Source: an uncultured Coriobacteriaceae bacterium
GTDB lineage: Bacteria > Actinomycetota > Coriobacteriia > Coriobacteriales > Coriobacteriaceae
NCBI GenBank assembly: GCA_944320725.1
Contig: CALUIM010000020.1
Coordinates: 1-64,000, forward strand
DNA: 64,000 nucleotides
Direction of reading: 5' to 3'
Shown: positions 34,451 to 43,079 of the stretch, piece by piece
How positions within the stretch are numbered: the stretch's first letter is position 1
How the letters are laid out: each line of letters begins with the position of its first letter
The notes under the pieces: model-generated
Seen by the model: the letters and a program-made list of their open reading frames with translations, nothing else
Told to the model about the DNA's origin: nothing
Databases searched by the model: none
Program-made: the position numbers and the translations under genes

Positions 34451-35560
34451 TTACAGGTGCTCGACCACCTTATCGCCCATAGCGGAGGTGCCAAGCACGC
34501 GATTCACCGGAGTCGCCTCGTCGGCGATGTCGCGCGTGCGCCAGCCCTCGTCGAGCACCTCGGTTATGGCGCGGCGAATGTCGTCAGCGGCATCACCCAT
34601 GTCGAAGCTGTAGCGCAGCATCATCTCGACCGAGAGAATCTGTGCCAAGGGGTTCGCGATGCCCTGGCCCGCGATGTCGGGCGCAGAGCCATGACTCGGC
34701 TCGTAGAGCGCCACACCGTCACCCAAGCTTGCCGAGGCAAGCATGCCGAGCGACCCGGTGATCTGCGCGGCCTCGTCGGAAAGAATGTCGCCGAACATGT
34801 TCTCGGTCACCACCACGTCGAAGGTGGCAGGGCGGTTGATGAGCTGCATCGCGGCGTTATCCACAAGCACGTCCTCGAGCTCCACGTCCGGATACTCCTC
34901 CGCGCCAATGCGGTGCACGATCTCGCGCCACATGCGGCTCGTCTCGAGTACGTTGGCCTTGTCGACGCTCGACACCTTGCCGCGGCGCTTACGCGCGGCT
35001 TCGAACGCCTGGCGCGCGATGCGCTCGATCTCGTACTCGCGATACTCGAGCGTGTCGTAGGCGCGCTGGCCGGGCTTGCCATCGGTGCCGGCGCCTTCCT
35101 CGTCATAGAAACGCTCGCGGCGGCCGAAATACAACCCGCCCGTAAGCTCACGCACAATCATCATGTCCACGCCGTCGATAACCTCGGGGCGCAGCGTCGA
35201 GGCATCGGCGAGCGCGGCAAAGATCTGCACCGGGCGCAGATTGGTGTAGAGCCCCAGCTCCTTGCGAATCTTCAAGAGGCCCTGTTCGGGGCGAGGCGCC
35301 GCGGGGTCGGTCGTATCCCACTTAGGACCGCCCACCGAGGCGAGCAGTACTGCATCGGAGGCGTTGGCGGCATCGAGCGTCTCATCCGGCAGCGGATTGC
35401 CGCACGCATCGATCGCCGCACCGCCAATGAGCGCATCCTCGCAGGCAAACGAGACGCCGTACTTGGCGCCCACCGCAGCGAGCACCTTCTTGCCCTCGGC
35501 GATGATCTCAGGGCCAATGCCGTCGCCCGGCAGACAGCAAATCTTATAGGTCTTCTTCAC
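34451..35560 (-). CDS. leuB: 3-isopropylmalate dehydrogenase
   Basis: Oxidative decarboxylation of 3-isopropylmalate to 2-oxoisocaproate with NAD, the third step of leucine synthesis. 369 residues from GTG 35560, which puts the conserved [11 protein letters not shown] near residue 9 as in other LeuB. An upstream ATG (35611) with GGAGG would add 17 residues and cannot be excluded. Substrate and NAD motifs are visible: [55 protein letters not shown] and [18 protein letters not shown]. It is the last gene of the operon, followed by a hairpin. Confidence 0.95.
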   Translation of the reverse strand: MKKTYKICCLPGDGIGPEIIAEGKKVLAAVGAKYGVSFACEDALIGGAAIDACGNPLPDETLDAANASDAVLLASVGGPKWDTTDPAAPRPEQGLLKIRKELGLYTNLRPVQIFAALADASTLRPEVIDGVDMMIVRELTGGLYFGRRERFYDEEGAGTDGKPGQRAYDTLEYREYEIERIARQAFEAARKRRGKVSSVDKANVLETSRMWREIVHRIGAEEYPDVELEDVLVDNAAMQLINRPATFDVVVTENMFGDILSDEAAQITGSLGMLASASLGDGVALYEPSHGSAPDIAGQGIANPLAQILSVEMMLRYSFDMGDAADDIRRAITEVLDEGWRTRDIADEATPVNRVLGTSAMGDKVVEHL

Positions 35561-35712
35561 GTTGCAACTCCAATCAAGCGAGCTAGGACCAGCTGCAAAG
35601 GGGTTATCCATCGATTCGTCCCTCCGTCTTCATGTTGCATCCTGGCCCACAAAGCGAAAGCCAGGATGCCCAAGCTCGAGCGAGGTGCGGCAGGTTTCGA
35701 CCTGCCCCCATC

Positions 35713-36213
35713 TCACGAGCGGGCAGCGAGCTTGGCGCGGGTGCGCTCAACCAAGCCGCCCGCCTCGATGATCTCGGCGATGAAGGGCGGGAAGGGCTCG
35801 GCGGTGAAGGTGGCGCCGGTGTCGAGATTGGTGATCGTACCCGTCTCGGTATCCACGGCAACCTTCGCGCCGTCGGCGATGGCGTCCACAGCCTCGGGGC
35901 ACTCGAGGATGGCAAGACCCACGTTAATGGCGTTGCGGTAGAAGATGCGCGCAAAGCTCTTGGCAATCACGCAGGAGACACCGGCGGCCTTGAGCGCCAC
36001 AGGCGCATGCTCGCGACTCGAGCCGCAGCCGAAGTTCTCCTCGGCTACCACGATGTCGCCGGGCTGCACGCGCGTGGCAAACGTGGGGTCGAGGTCCTCC
36101 ATCGCATGCGCCGCCAGATGCGCATGATCGGAGCTGTTGAGGTAGCGGGCAGGAATGATGACATCGGTGTCGACATCGCGCCCATAGCGGAAAACGGTTC
36201 CTTCGAAGTGCAT
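35713..36213 (-). CDS. leuD: 3-isopropylmalate dehydratase small subunit
   Basis: 166 residues, typical of the short LeuD class. It pairs with LeuC to isomerise 2-isopropylmalate to 3-isopropylmalate. The motifs [26 protein letters not shown] and [15 protein letters not shown] are intact. AAAGGA precedes the ATG. It lies 12 bp after leuC and 152 bp before leuB in the same operon. Confidence 0.95.
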   Translation of the reverse strand: MHFEGTVFRYGRDVDTDVIIPARYLNSSDHAHLAAHAMEDLDPTFATRVQPGDIVVAEENFGCGSSREHAPVALKAAGVSCVIAKSFARIFYRNAINVGLAILECPEAVDAIADGAKVAVDTETGTITNLDTGATFTAEPFPPFIAEIIEAGGLVERTRAKLAARS

Positions 36214-36225
36214 GGATGGTCCTTT

Positions 36226-37491
36226 CTAGAGGTCGCTCGGCAGGGCGATGTGACCGGCAACAGCAGATGCGGCGGCAACGGCGGGGCTGGCAAGGTAGAC
36301 CTCGGACGTCGGGTCGCCCATGCGTCCCACGAAGTTGCGGTTGGTGGTCGAGACGCAACGCTCGCCCGCAGCGAGGATGCCCATGTAGCCGCCCAGACAC
36401 GGGCCGCAGGTAGGCGTCGAGAACACGCAGTTCGCGTCGATGAACACATCGGCCAGGCCCTCGGTCATGCACTGCTTGAACACGGCCTGCGTGGCGGGAA
36501 TCACGATGCAGCGCACGTTCTCGTTGACCTTACGGCCGCGCAGCACCTCGGCGGCGGCGCGCATGTCTTCAATGCGCCCGTTGGTGCAGGAACCGATGAC
36601 AGCCTGATCGATCGTGATGTCGCGGCTCTCGGTCACGGGATGCGTGTTGGAGGGCAGATGCGGCCAGGAGACGCACGGTTTGATATCGGCGGCATCGATA
36701 TGGATGACCTGCGCGTACTCGGCATCCACGTCGGCGTGGTACTCCACGTACTCGCGCTCGCAGCGCCCCTCGAGCCATGCGCGCGCCACGTCGTCGACTT
36801 CCATGATGCCGGCCTTGCCGCCCGCCTCGATGGCCATGTTGGAGATGCACATGCGCCCTTCCATAGAAAGGCTTGCAATGGTGGAGCCGGTGAACTCCAT
36901 AGCCTGGTAGAGCGCACCATCAACGCCGATGAGGCCGATGATGTGGAGGATGATGTCCTTCGCAGCGGCGCCGTCGGTAAGCTCGCCGTCGATGACGAAC
37001 TTGATGGTGGGCGGCACCTTGAACCAGGCGCGGCCGGTGGCGAGACCCACGCCGGCATCGGTGGAGCCCACGCCGGTGGAGAAGGCACCCAGCGCACCGT
37101 AGGTGCAGGTATGCGAGTCGGCGCCAATCACTAGGTCGCCCGGGACTACAACGCCCTGTTCGGGCAGCAGCGCGTGCTCGATACCCGCGCAGCCCTGCTC
37201 CCAGTAGTGCGTAATCTTCTGCTCGCGGGCGAAGTCGCGCATCTTCTTGGTTTGCTCGGCGCTCTTGATGTCCTTGTTGGGCGCATAGTGGTCGGGCACG
37301 AGACACACGCGGTCGCGGTCGAACACCTCGGTGGCACCCAGCTCGCGGAACACATCGATCGCGATGGGTGCGGTGATGTCGTTGGCGAGCACGAGGTCCA
37401 GGTCGCACTCGACGAGCTGCCCGGGACGGACCTCATCGAGCCCGGCATGAGCCGCCAAGATCTTCTCGGCTACAGTCATAGGACGTGGCAT
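36226..37491 (-). CDS. leuC: 3-isopropylmalate dehydratase large subunit
   Basis: 421 residues, the length of the archaeal/actinobacterial-type LeuC. It carries the 4Fe-4S cluster. Cluster cysteines are visible in IGSCTNGR and TCGPCLGGYMG, and ADSHTCTYGALGAFSTGVGS is present. ATG 37491 has AAAGGAG at good spacing. It is separated from leuA by 265 bp that contain two large hairpins, whereas leuD follows almost at once. Confidence 0.95.
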   Translation of the reverse strand: MPRPMTVAEKILAAHAGLDEVRPGQLVECDLDLVLANDITAPIAIDVFRELGATEVFDRDRVCLVPDHYAPNKDIKSAEQTKKMRDFAREQKITHYWEQGCAGIEHALLPEQGVVVPGDLVIGADSHTCTYGALGAFSTGVGSTDAGVGLATGRAWFKVPPTIKFVIDGELTDGAAAKDIILHIIGLIGVDGALYQAMEFTGSTIASLSMEGRMCISNMAIEAGGKAGIMEVDDVARAWLEGRCEREYVEYHADVDAEYAQVIHIDAADIKPCVSWPHLPSNTHPVTESRDITIDQAVIGSCTNGRIEDMRAAAEVLRGRKVNENVRCIVIPATQAVFKQCMTEGLADVFIDANCVFSTPTCGPCLGGYMGILAAGERCVSTTNRNFVGRMGDPTSEVYLASPAVAAASAVAGHIALPSDL

Positions 37492-37520
37492 TGGTTCTCC
37501 TTTACATATCCAAATGGGCC

Positions 37521-37601
37521 GGACCGTATCTATCATCCCGTGCTCAGACAGTCCTCGCGCTTCGCGCTGCGGAACTGCGCGCGGGACGATAGATACGGTC
37601 C
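37521..37601. repeat. Covarying hairpin element A between leuA and leuC
   Basis: 81 nt that fold into one long stem: outer arm GGACCGTATCTATC (37521-37534) with its exact complement (37588-37601), then CCCG/CGGG, CAGTCC/GGAACTG and a CGCGCTTCGCG tip. The inner part is shared in inverted orientation with element B (37661-37743). The outer arms are unrelated to those of B but self-complementary in both. Confidence 0.8.
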
Positions 37602-37660
37602 ACCCTTCTGTTACCTAGTTCAATCGAGCATTGCCGGATAGAGTGGGACGCAATGAGGGT

Positions 37661-37743
37661 CGCTGGGTTTTCGTCCCTGCGCAGTTCCGCAGGCAAGCGA
37701 AGCGCAGCCGAGGACTGTTTGAGCAAGGGATGAAAACCCAGCG
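37661..37743. repeat. Covarying hairpin element B after leuA
   Basis: 83 nt that begin CGCTGGGTTTTCGTCCCT and end with the complement (one G-U type change). The core is CTGCGGAACTGCGC...ACAGTCCTCG on the minus strand, as in element A. It starts 13 bp after the leuA stop. There is no T run, so it is not an ordinary terminator. Confidence 0.8.
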
Positions 37744-37756
37744 CCCCCCTAGAAAC

Positions 37757-39280
37757 CTACTTCTGCTGGTCGGAGATCAGGCGGTTCAGGGCGTTCAGGT
37801 AGGCCTTGGTGGAGGAGACGATGATGTCGCCATCCGAGCCGCGGCCGATGTAGACCTCACCGTTCTCGGCAGTCACGCGCACCGTGACCTCGCCGAGCGC
37901 GTCGATACCGCGCGTCACGGCCTTGACCGAGAACTCGGAAAGGTCGTTCGCCACGGTGACGATCTTATCGACTGCCTTGTACGCCGCATCGATGGGGCCG
38001 GTGCCGTAGGCGCACTCGGTGAAGGTCTCTCCGCCCATGTTGGTGAGCGTGATGGTGGCCGTCGGTGTGAGCGGGAAGCCGCAGGAAACCTGCACGGCGT
38101 CGAGGTTCCACACAGCCGTGGACACGCGCTCGCGCTCGTGAACGATGCTCTCGAGATCCTCGTCGTAGACTTCCTTCTTCTTGTCGGCCACCTCGAGGAA
38201 CGATTGGTAAATGTCCTCGAACTCCTCGTCGGAGAAGGTGAAGCCCAGCTCACCCATGCGATGACGCAGCGCCGCGTGGCCGGAACGGGCAGAGAGGATG
38301 ATCTGCGAGCCGCCGGCGCCCACATCGGCCGGGTCGATGATCTCGTAGGTATCGCGGGCCTTGAGCACGCCGTCCTGATGAATGCCCGAGGAGTGCGCGA
38401 ACGCATTGGCGCCCACGATAGCCTTGTTGGCCTGAACCTGCATGCCGGTGATCGAGCTCACGAGCTTGGAGGCGTGCGTGAGCTCCTTGGTTACGATGTC
38501 GGTGTGCGCGTCGAGCTCGGCGCCGTGCATGCGGATAGCCATGACGACCTCTTCGAGGGCGGTGTTGCCCGCGCGCTCGCCCAGACCGTTGATGGTGCAC
38601 TCGACCTGCGTGGCACCGTTGCGCACGGCCTCGATGGCAAGCGCGGTTGCCATGCCAAGATCGTTGTGGGTATGCACGGAGATGGTGGCGTCCTCGATGC
38701 CGTCCACGCGCTCGCGCAGATCGGCGATGCGGGCACCGAATGCCCAGGGCATGTTGTAGCCGGTGGTATCGGGAATGTTCACCACGGTAGCGCCCGCCTT
38801 GATGGCCGCCTCGATGATGCGCACGAGGAAGTCCTGGTCGGCGCGGCCGGCATCCTCGGCGTAAAACTCGACGTCATCCACGAAGTTGCGAGCGAGCTTC
38901 ACGGCATGGATGGCGCGCTCTACAGCCTCGTCCTCGGTCATGCGAAGCTTATCGCGCAGGTGGGAGGGGCTCACACCGAGACCCGTATGGATACGCGGGC
39001 GCTTGGCGGTCTTGAGCGCCTCGGCGGCGACCTCGATGTCCTTATCGACTGCGCGCGTGAGGCCGCACACGGTGCAGCGATCGCCCGCGATGCGGCCGAT
39101 CTCGGCCACGCTCTTGAAGTCGCCCGGGCTCGAAATGGGGAAACCGGCCTCGATAACGTCGACGTTCATGCGAATGAGCTGCCGCGCGACGATAAGCTTT
39201 TCCTCGGTGTTCATGCTGGCGCCGGGCGACTGCTCGCCATCGCGGAGCGTGGTGTCGAAGATAGCGATCTTACGGGTCAT
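37757..39280 (-). CDS. leuA: 2-isopropylmalate synthase
   Basis: Condenses 2-oxoisovalerate with acetyl-CoA, the first committed step of leucine synthesis. 507 residues, the usual long form with a catalytic TIM barrel (about 1-270: FDTTLRDGEQSPG, EAGFPISSPGDF, HTHNDLGMA, NGLGERAGN). A C-terminal allosteric domain binds leucine for feedback inhibition (about 380-500). The ATG has GGAGGAACC upstream. A leader peptide and terminator precede the gene. Confidence 0.95.
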   Translation of the reverse strand: MTRKIAIFDTTLRDGEQSPGASMNTEEKLIVARQLIRMNVDVIEAGFPISSPGDFKSVAEIGRIAGDRCTVCGLTRAVDKDIEVAAEALKTAKRPRIHTGLGVSPSHLRDKLRMTEDEAVERAIHAVKLARNFVDDVEFYAEDAGRADQDFLVRIIEAAIKAGATVVNIPDTTGYNMPWAFGARIADLRERVDGIEDATISVHTHNDLGMATALAIEAVRNGATQVECTINGLGERAGNTALEEVVMAIRMHGAELDAHTDIVTKELTHASKLVSSITGMQVQANKAIVGANAFAHSSGIHQDGVLKARDTYEIIDPADVGAGGSQIILSARSGHAALRHRMGELGFTFSDEEFEDIYQSFLEVADKKKEVYDEDLESIVHERERVSTAVWNLDAVQVSCGFPLTPTATITLTNMGGETFTECAYGTGPIDAAYKAVDKIVTVANDLSEFSVKAVTRGIDALGEVTVRVTAENGEVYIGRGSDGDIIVSSTKAYLNALNRLISDQQK

Positions 39281-39365
39281 GGTTCCTCCTGTTGCTCGTG
39301 CCGAGCGGCGAGCCGCCGGCGATGTGCCGAATCGTGCATTGCAGGAGATGACGTGTTCGCTGGGA

Positions 39366-39439
39366 GAAAAACAAGAAGCACCCCGTCGCGCGTCACGCCC
39401 TGCAAGGCGTTGGATAGATGCGCGTCGGGGTGCTTCTTG
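39366..39439 (-). terminator. Attenuator terminator of the leu operon
   Basis: The arms CAAGAAGCACCCCG (39372-39385) and their exact complement (39426-39439) continue into CGCGC pairing after one mismatch, with an inner ACGCC/GGCGT stem. On the minus strand the stem is followed by TTTTTCT. It lies between the leucine-codon leader peptide and leuA, as expected for an attenuation terminator. Confidence 0.85.
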
Positions 39440-39476
39440 AACAAGCTGCGGTTACACCGCGTAAGCGGGAAGGACC

Positions 39477-39575
39477 CTAGCGCGCATCAGCGCGTAGTAG
39501 CGCTAGGGTTAGGAGCGAGCATGCGGCGACAGCCGAGACGGCCGTTCCTGCCACGTTGTTCTCCCCATACGCCAT
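39477..39575 (-). CDS. leuL: leu operon leader peptide
   Basis: A 32-codon frame beginning MAYGENNV and ending ACSLLTLALLRADAR. Five leucines lie within eight codons near the end, and four of them use the otherwise uncommon CTA codon. A hairpin overlaps these codons (CCCTAGCGC pairing with GCGCTAGGG just past the stop) and the attenuator stem follows 38 bp later. Slow reading of CTA when leucyl-tRNA is short would favour read-through into leuA. AAGGG lies about 13 bases before ATG 39575, which is rather far, so the exact start is less sure than the control region. Confidence 0.75.
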   Translation of the reverse strand: MAYGENNVAGTAVSAVAACSLLTLALLRADAR

Positions 39576-39778
39576 AGTGCCATGAGTCCCTTCGCCGGCA
39601 GCGCCTACTCTCGACGCTGCATTGGTTAGAAGTGTAGCAAAGGCAGCCGCCGCGCCCCACCACAATCCCGTGAGCGGCACGCGTGTTTCCAACCGGTTAC
39701 ATTGCTTCGTGTAATCCCGCGCTTGTTGATTAATCAACGTGACAGCCCAACGCCGTACGCATCCGTATGCCTAGGTTT

Positions 39779-39928
39779 TGTGCAAAAATTGCGGTAGTGC
39801 ACGCCTAAAAAGCGATATACATCTTATATTGATTTTTATTCATAAAAAAGCGCAGGATAAGACGCTGCTACCGACAGCGAAACAAGGCTCCGGTACGGCA
39901 GCTCGTGCACTACCGTCAAAATTGCACA
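39779..39928 (+). repeat. 150-bp palindromic-ended element, copy 3
   Basis: Third copy, the most diverged in the middle (the right end reads CGTCAAAATTGCACA) but still exactly 150 bp. The minus-strand 27-codon frame is 39919 to 39836 and starts with TTG instead of ATG. It lies between the leu leader region and the end of the surface-protein operon. Confidence 0.82.
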
Positions 39929-40050
39929 TTTTTACAACGCGAACGCGGCAATGCCTGCGCTGCACGGCGCTTTTTGGGTCATGGAAATGTATAAAACGGT
40001 GTGGCTCGTTCATGGTTACCTGGTTGGGACAGCTCGCGGCTGCCAGCGTC

Positions 40051-40092
40051 CCAAACAAGAAACCCCGGATCGAGGGGGAACACGATCCGGGG
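40051..40092 (-). terminator. Terminator of the SipW/surface operon
   Basis: CCCCGGATC (40063-40071) pairs with GATCCGGGG (40084-40092) and is followed on the minus strand by TTTCTTGTTT. It lies about 80 bp after the stop of the LPxTG-like gene. Confidence 0.85.
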
Positions 40093-40173
40093 TCGAGAAA
40101 GGAGGGCTATCCACACAGGCAGGACGGATAGCCGAGTCCACGTTGCAGGCGCCGTATAAGGCGCAACGCGGCA

Positions 40174-42180
40174 TTATTGTTCGCGCTTACGGCGCGCAAG
40201 CACCACGCCCACAACGATGGCGACAAGTGCGAGCACCGCGATGCCGCCCGCAATCATAAGGGTGTAGTCGCCCGTTTGCACGAGCTGTCCGTGCGGCTTG
40301 TCGGTTTGATCGTCAGCAATGTTGCCGGTGTCGCCGCCAGGCTGCTGGCCGGTGTCACCAGGCTGCTGGCCGGTGTCGTCACCGGGGCCCTCGCCCGTAT
40401 CGGCATCGATCCACATAAGCTCAAACGGACCAAACTCCGCCCACGGCACCTCGAAGAAGATGCCATCGGCGGCCTTGGTAACCTTGACGGCATGCGCTGT
40501 GGTGCCCGTGATCTCGGCATCGAGATCAGCCTGGCCAAGCGCAAGCGTATAGTCGCGCGTGAGGCCGTCAAAGTAAGCAACCGCGATGGTGTCCTCGGCG
40601 GAGATGCCCTCGAAATAGGGCACGAATATCGTAACCGACGACTGGTCTGCCGTGGAAACCCACAGGTTGCCGTCGTTCATGTCGACCAAGTCGAGGTACT
40701 TGAAGCGACGCTGCACGCCCTCGCCCGTGGCAAAGGCGCCGCCAACCGCCGCACGCGCCTTGTCGTCGAGCACGCCCTCGCGCTCGGGCTCGCCCAGCAC
40801 GCCAGCGATAAAGTCGTCCCACAGCAGGCCGATGCGCGCATCGTCGTTCACCGGCATGTCGAGATTGCCATTCTTCACGAACGTTGTGCCAGCGGCAACA
40901 TGCGCATGCGCCACCGTGCTATCGCAATCGCCCGCATGCGTTCCGCTGGCGGTAAACTGCCCGTCGAGCGCGCTCTGCAGCGAATCACCGGGTGCCGCAA
41001 AGGCCGTCGTAACGATGCCGCCAAATGCATCCGAGAGGGCGCGATTGAGCGCTTGCCCGGCCGTGACCTCGCCGTACACGTTCTTGAAGTGCGACGTTGC
41101 CAGCGCATCTGCCGCCGTGTTGTCCGTCACCTCGCGCACCTGCACCATGGTGTCCGAGCCATCCGTCGTGGTAACCACAAAGCCCGAGCCATCAGGCGTC
41201 TCGGTCGTGGCGTCGCCCAGGACAAGCAACTTGCCGTTCACGGTCACTACAAGCGGCTCGCCGTTCGCGTCGACGAGCGGATACACCATGAGGTGATACT
41301 CGCCCACGCGGGCGCTCGCCGTCACGGGATCCGTTGCTGTAGAGCCATACGCCCAGCGGAACGGCAGGCCATCGGTCCCCTGACTCCAATAGGGGTTACT
41401 CTCGTCCCATACCTGGTTTGCCACCGTGACGCGCGCACTATCCCAGTCGGCATTTACCCACTCGGGATCGGGCAGGGCGTTGCCCACGGAGTCGCCCGAG
41501 GCATCGGTACCCATGCCGCCTTCGTAGGCAACAAGGTCGCTCGCATGCGGCGTGAGCGCAGTTGAGATGGGGCCCTCGTTGTCGTCGCTATCGCCGTCGT
41601 CCTCCTGAATCTGAATAACCCAGGGAATCGTTACCTCGCCGAGCTCGGCAAGCTCATTGCCCGCCTTCCAGGGGTCGATGTACAGTGTGAGCTTCATCGT
41701 GGCCTGTGAGGGCTCGTTGAAGGTGGCAACGTGCACGGGGTCCTGCCCCGCGAAGACCTCCTGCGGCGCATCCACCGGCACGCTTTCGAAGGCGCCATCG
41801 CCCTCAAAGCTCACCGTGAGCGTCATGTTGTTGAGCGCCGCGATAGCATCATCGCTGAGCTGGGACGTATCGGCTTGAATGAAGAGGCGCGTGCCAGCGG
41901 AGATATTGGAGAATTCGAGCGGAATCTCCTGGGTAATACGATCGCCCGGCACCAAGCCCTTGAAGCTCGTGAAGAGGTCGGGGCCTTGCGAGCCGTCGTA
42001 CGCGCCATTGACCGTGAGTTCGTTGGTGGCGCCGTCGTAGAGAATGGCGGGTTCGCCCTCAGCCGCCATCGCAGGCGTAGCGGCAAGCGTCATGGCAAGC
42101 AACGCCGCAGGCGCCACAAGCGCCGCCCTGCGCATCGCGATGCGCGCGCTGTTCAACATATCAGAGAAGCGAAGGTTCAT
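40174..42180 (-). CDS. Sortase-anchored surface protein, LVQTG motif
   Basis: 668 residues. Signal peptide (about 1-39, ending ATPAMA). A first region of about 170 residues follows, then a module (about 210-620) shared with the two other sorted proteins of this locus. A GQQPGDTGQQPGG spacer precedes the sorting signal LVQTGD, a hydrophobic helix and RRKREQ. LVQTG departs from LPxTG but keeps the TG. GGAGGAG precedes the ATG. It is the last gene of the SipW operon, 3 bp after the preceding gene, and is probably the wall-linked base or a substrate of a sortase encoded elsewhere. Confidence 0.85.
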   Translation of the reverse strand: MNLRFSDMLNSARIAMRRAALVAPAALLAMTLAATPAMAAEGEPAILYDGATNELTVNGAYDGSQGPDLFTSFKGLVPGDRITQEIPLEFSNISAGTRLFIQADTSQLSDDAIAALNNMTLTVSFEGDGAFESVPVDAPQEVFAGQDPVHVATFNEPSQATMKLTLYIDPWKAGNELAELGEVTIPWVIQIQEDDGDSDDNEGPISTALTPHASDLVAYEGGMGTDASGDSVGNALPDPEWVNADWDSARVTVANQVWDESNPYWSQGTDGLPFRWAYGSTATDPVTASARVGEYHLMVYPLVDANGEPLVVTVNGKLLVLGDATTETPDGSGFVVTTTDGSDTMVQVREVTDNTAADALATSHFKNVYGEVTAGQALNRALSDAFGGIVTTAFAAPGDSLQSALDGQFTASGTHAGDCDSTVAHAHVAAGTTFVKNGNLDMPVNDDARIGLLWDDFIAGVLGEPEREGVLDDKARAAVGGAFATGEGVQRRFKYLDLVDMNDGNLWVSTADQSSVTIFVPYFEGISAEDTIAVAYFDGLTRDYTLALGQADLDAEITGTTAHAVKVTKAADGIFFEVPWAEFGPFELMWIDADTGEGPGDDTGQQPGDTGQQPGGDTGNIADDQTDKPHGQLVQTGDYTLMIAGGIAVLALVAIVVGVVLARRKREQ

Positions 42181-42183
42181 GGC

Positions 42184-43077
42184 TTACTCCTCCCCTTCTG
42201 TGGTTGTTTCTATGGAACCGCCCGTGGAGGCAGTGCGGTTGACGACGACGTTGCCTTCACCGTCCGTCTGAAGCGATGCGTTTCCGTCTGCATCCGTTAC
42301 AACCGTTACGCCCCAAGCCTCTTTAAGCGCGTCTGCAGGTTCATGCTGAATTGACTGCACAGCGATGTCGACCACGAGCTTGCGACCGTCGTTGTACTTT
42401 GCAAGCTGCTCCTTGGTTTGCCCGATCTTGTTGATGAGCATTTCAGTTTTCCCTTTTGGCTCCAAGGGCGTTGTCCAGTAAAACAGACCGTCGGTGCCTT
42501 CTGCCCAGCCCGTGTCTGCTGGCATGCCGCCCTCAATGGTGTAGTCGTCACCCTCTTTAGGCATCTCCCACATCTGGTTGCCGCTGGCGTCGACCCAGTA
42601 GATGTTCACCTGGGCGCGCACATAGGCAGGAACGGAACCGTCATTGGTAACGGTCACGTTCTCCTTTACGGTATACGGATTGTTAAACGTCTCGTCGATG
42701 GAGACCTCAACCTTGCCGATATCGAAGGCATTCTCCTTGAAGTCGGACTGAACAAGCCACGCAATCGCGCCGCCTACTACCGATAGGCCCAGCACAACAG
42801 CAAGCACCGTGACCACGATGTTGCGCTTCGGCAAGCGATTCCAGGGACCGTTGGCGCGCATCCTGCGCCCGCCATTCCGAAGGCGCGACGAAAAGCCATT
42901 GCCGGCTGATCCGCTGTTCTGAGAGCCAGCAGATGCGCGCTTGAAGCGAGTGTCAGCAGACGTAGCCGAACCCGAAGCTCTGTTGCGATGCGTAGCCACC
43001 GGACGGGGCGCGCGCACCGGCTCGGACGCGCCGTCGTTATGCGGCTTCGGCGCGAAGTGAGAACCGTTGTATGCCAT
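42184..43077 (-). CDS. SipW-type secreted protein (TasA/CalY-like)
   Basis: 297 residues. A basic cytoplasmic N-terminus (about 1-85) leads to a hydrophobic helix and AWLVQSDFKENAFDIGKVEVSI (quoted in part: KENAFDIGKVEV), the hallmark of proteins cut by SipW. A beta-sandwich domain with VTNDGSVPAYVRAQVNI follows, as in TasA/CalY fibre proteins. The N-terminal extension is unusually long and the C-terminus is Thr/Glu-rich. It follows the giant gene by 2 bp. Confidence 0.8.
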   Translation of the reverse strand: MAYNGSHFAPKPHNDGASEPVRAPRPVATHRNRASGSATSADTRFKRASAGSQNSGSAGNGFSSRLRNGGRRMRANGPWNRLPKRNIVVTVLAVVLGLSVVGGAIAWLVQSDFKENAFDIGKVEVSIDETFNNPYTVKENVTVTNDGSVPAYVRAQVNIYWVDASGNQMWEMPKEGDDYTIEGGMPADTGWAEGTDGLFYWTTPLEPKGKTEMLINKIGQTKEQLAKYNDGRKLVVDIAVQSIQHEPADALKEAWGVTVVTDADGNASLQTDGEGNVVVNRTASTGGSIETTTEGEE

Positions 43078-43079
43078 CG

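Noticed and set aside
35632-37134. 500-codon plus-strand frame opposite leuD/leuC
   Set aside because: Shadow frame. The minus strand carries clear LeuC and LeuD.
37631-39577. 648-codon plus-strand frame opposite leuA
   Set aside because: Antisense shadow of a GC-rich gene. leuA on the minus strand has all family motifs, and the plus frame has a Gly/His/Asp-rich mirror composition.
23844-39928. 150-bp elements as integron attC sites
   Set aside because: Inverted ends and variable middles are reminiscent, but there is no integron integrase, no cassette array, the copies are 5-10 kb apart, and the end sequences lack attC consensus boxes.
23844-39928. CRISPR array
   Set aside because: The only dispersed repeats are far apart and palindromic at the ends. 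No short regular repeat-spacer array and no cas genes are seen.
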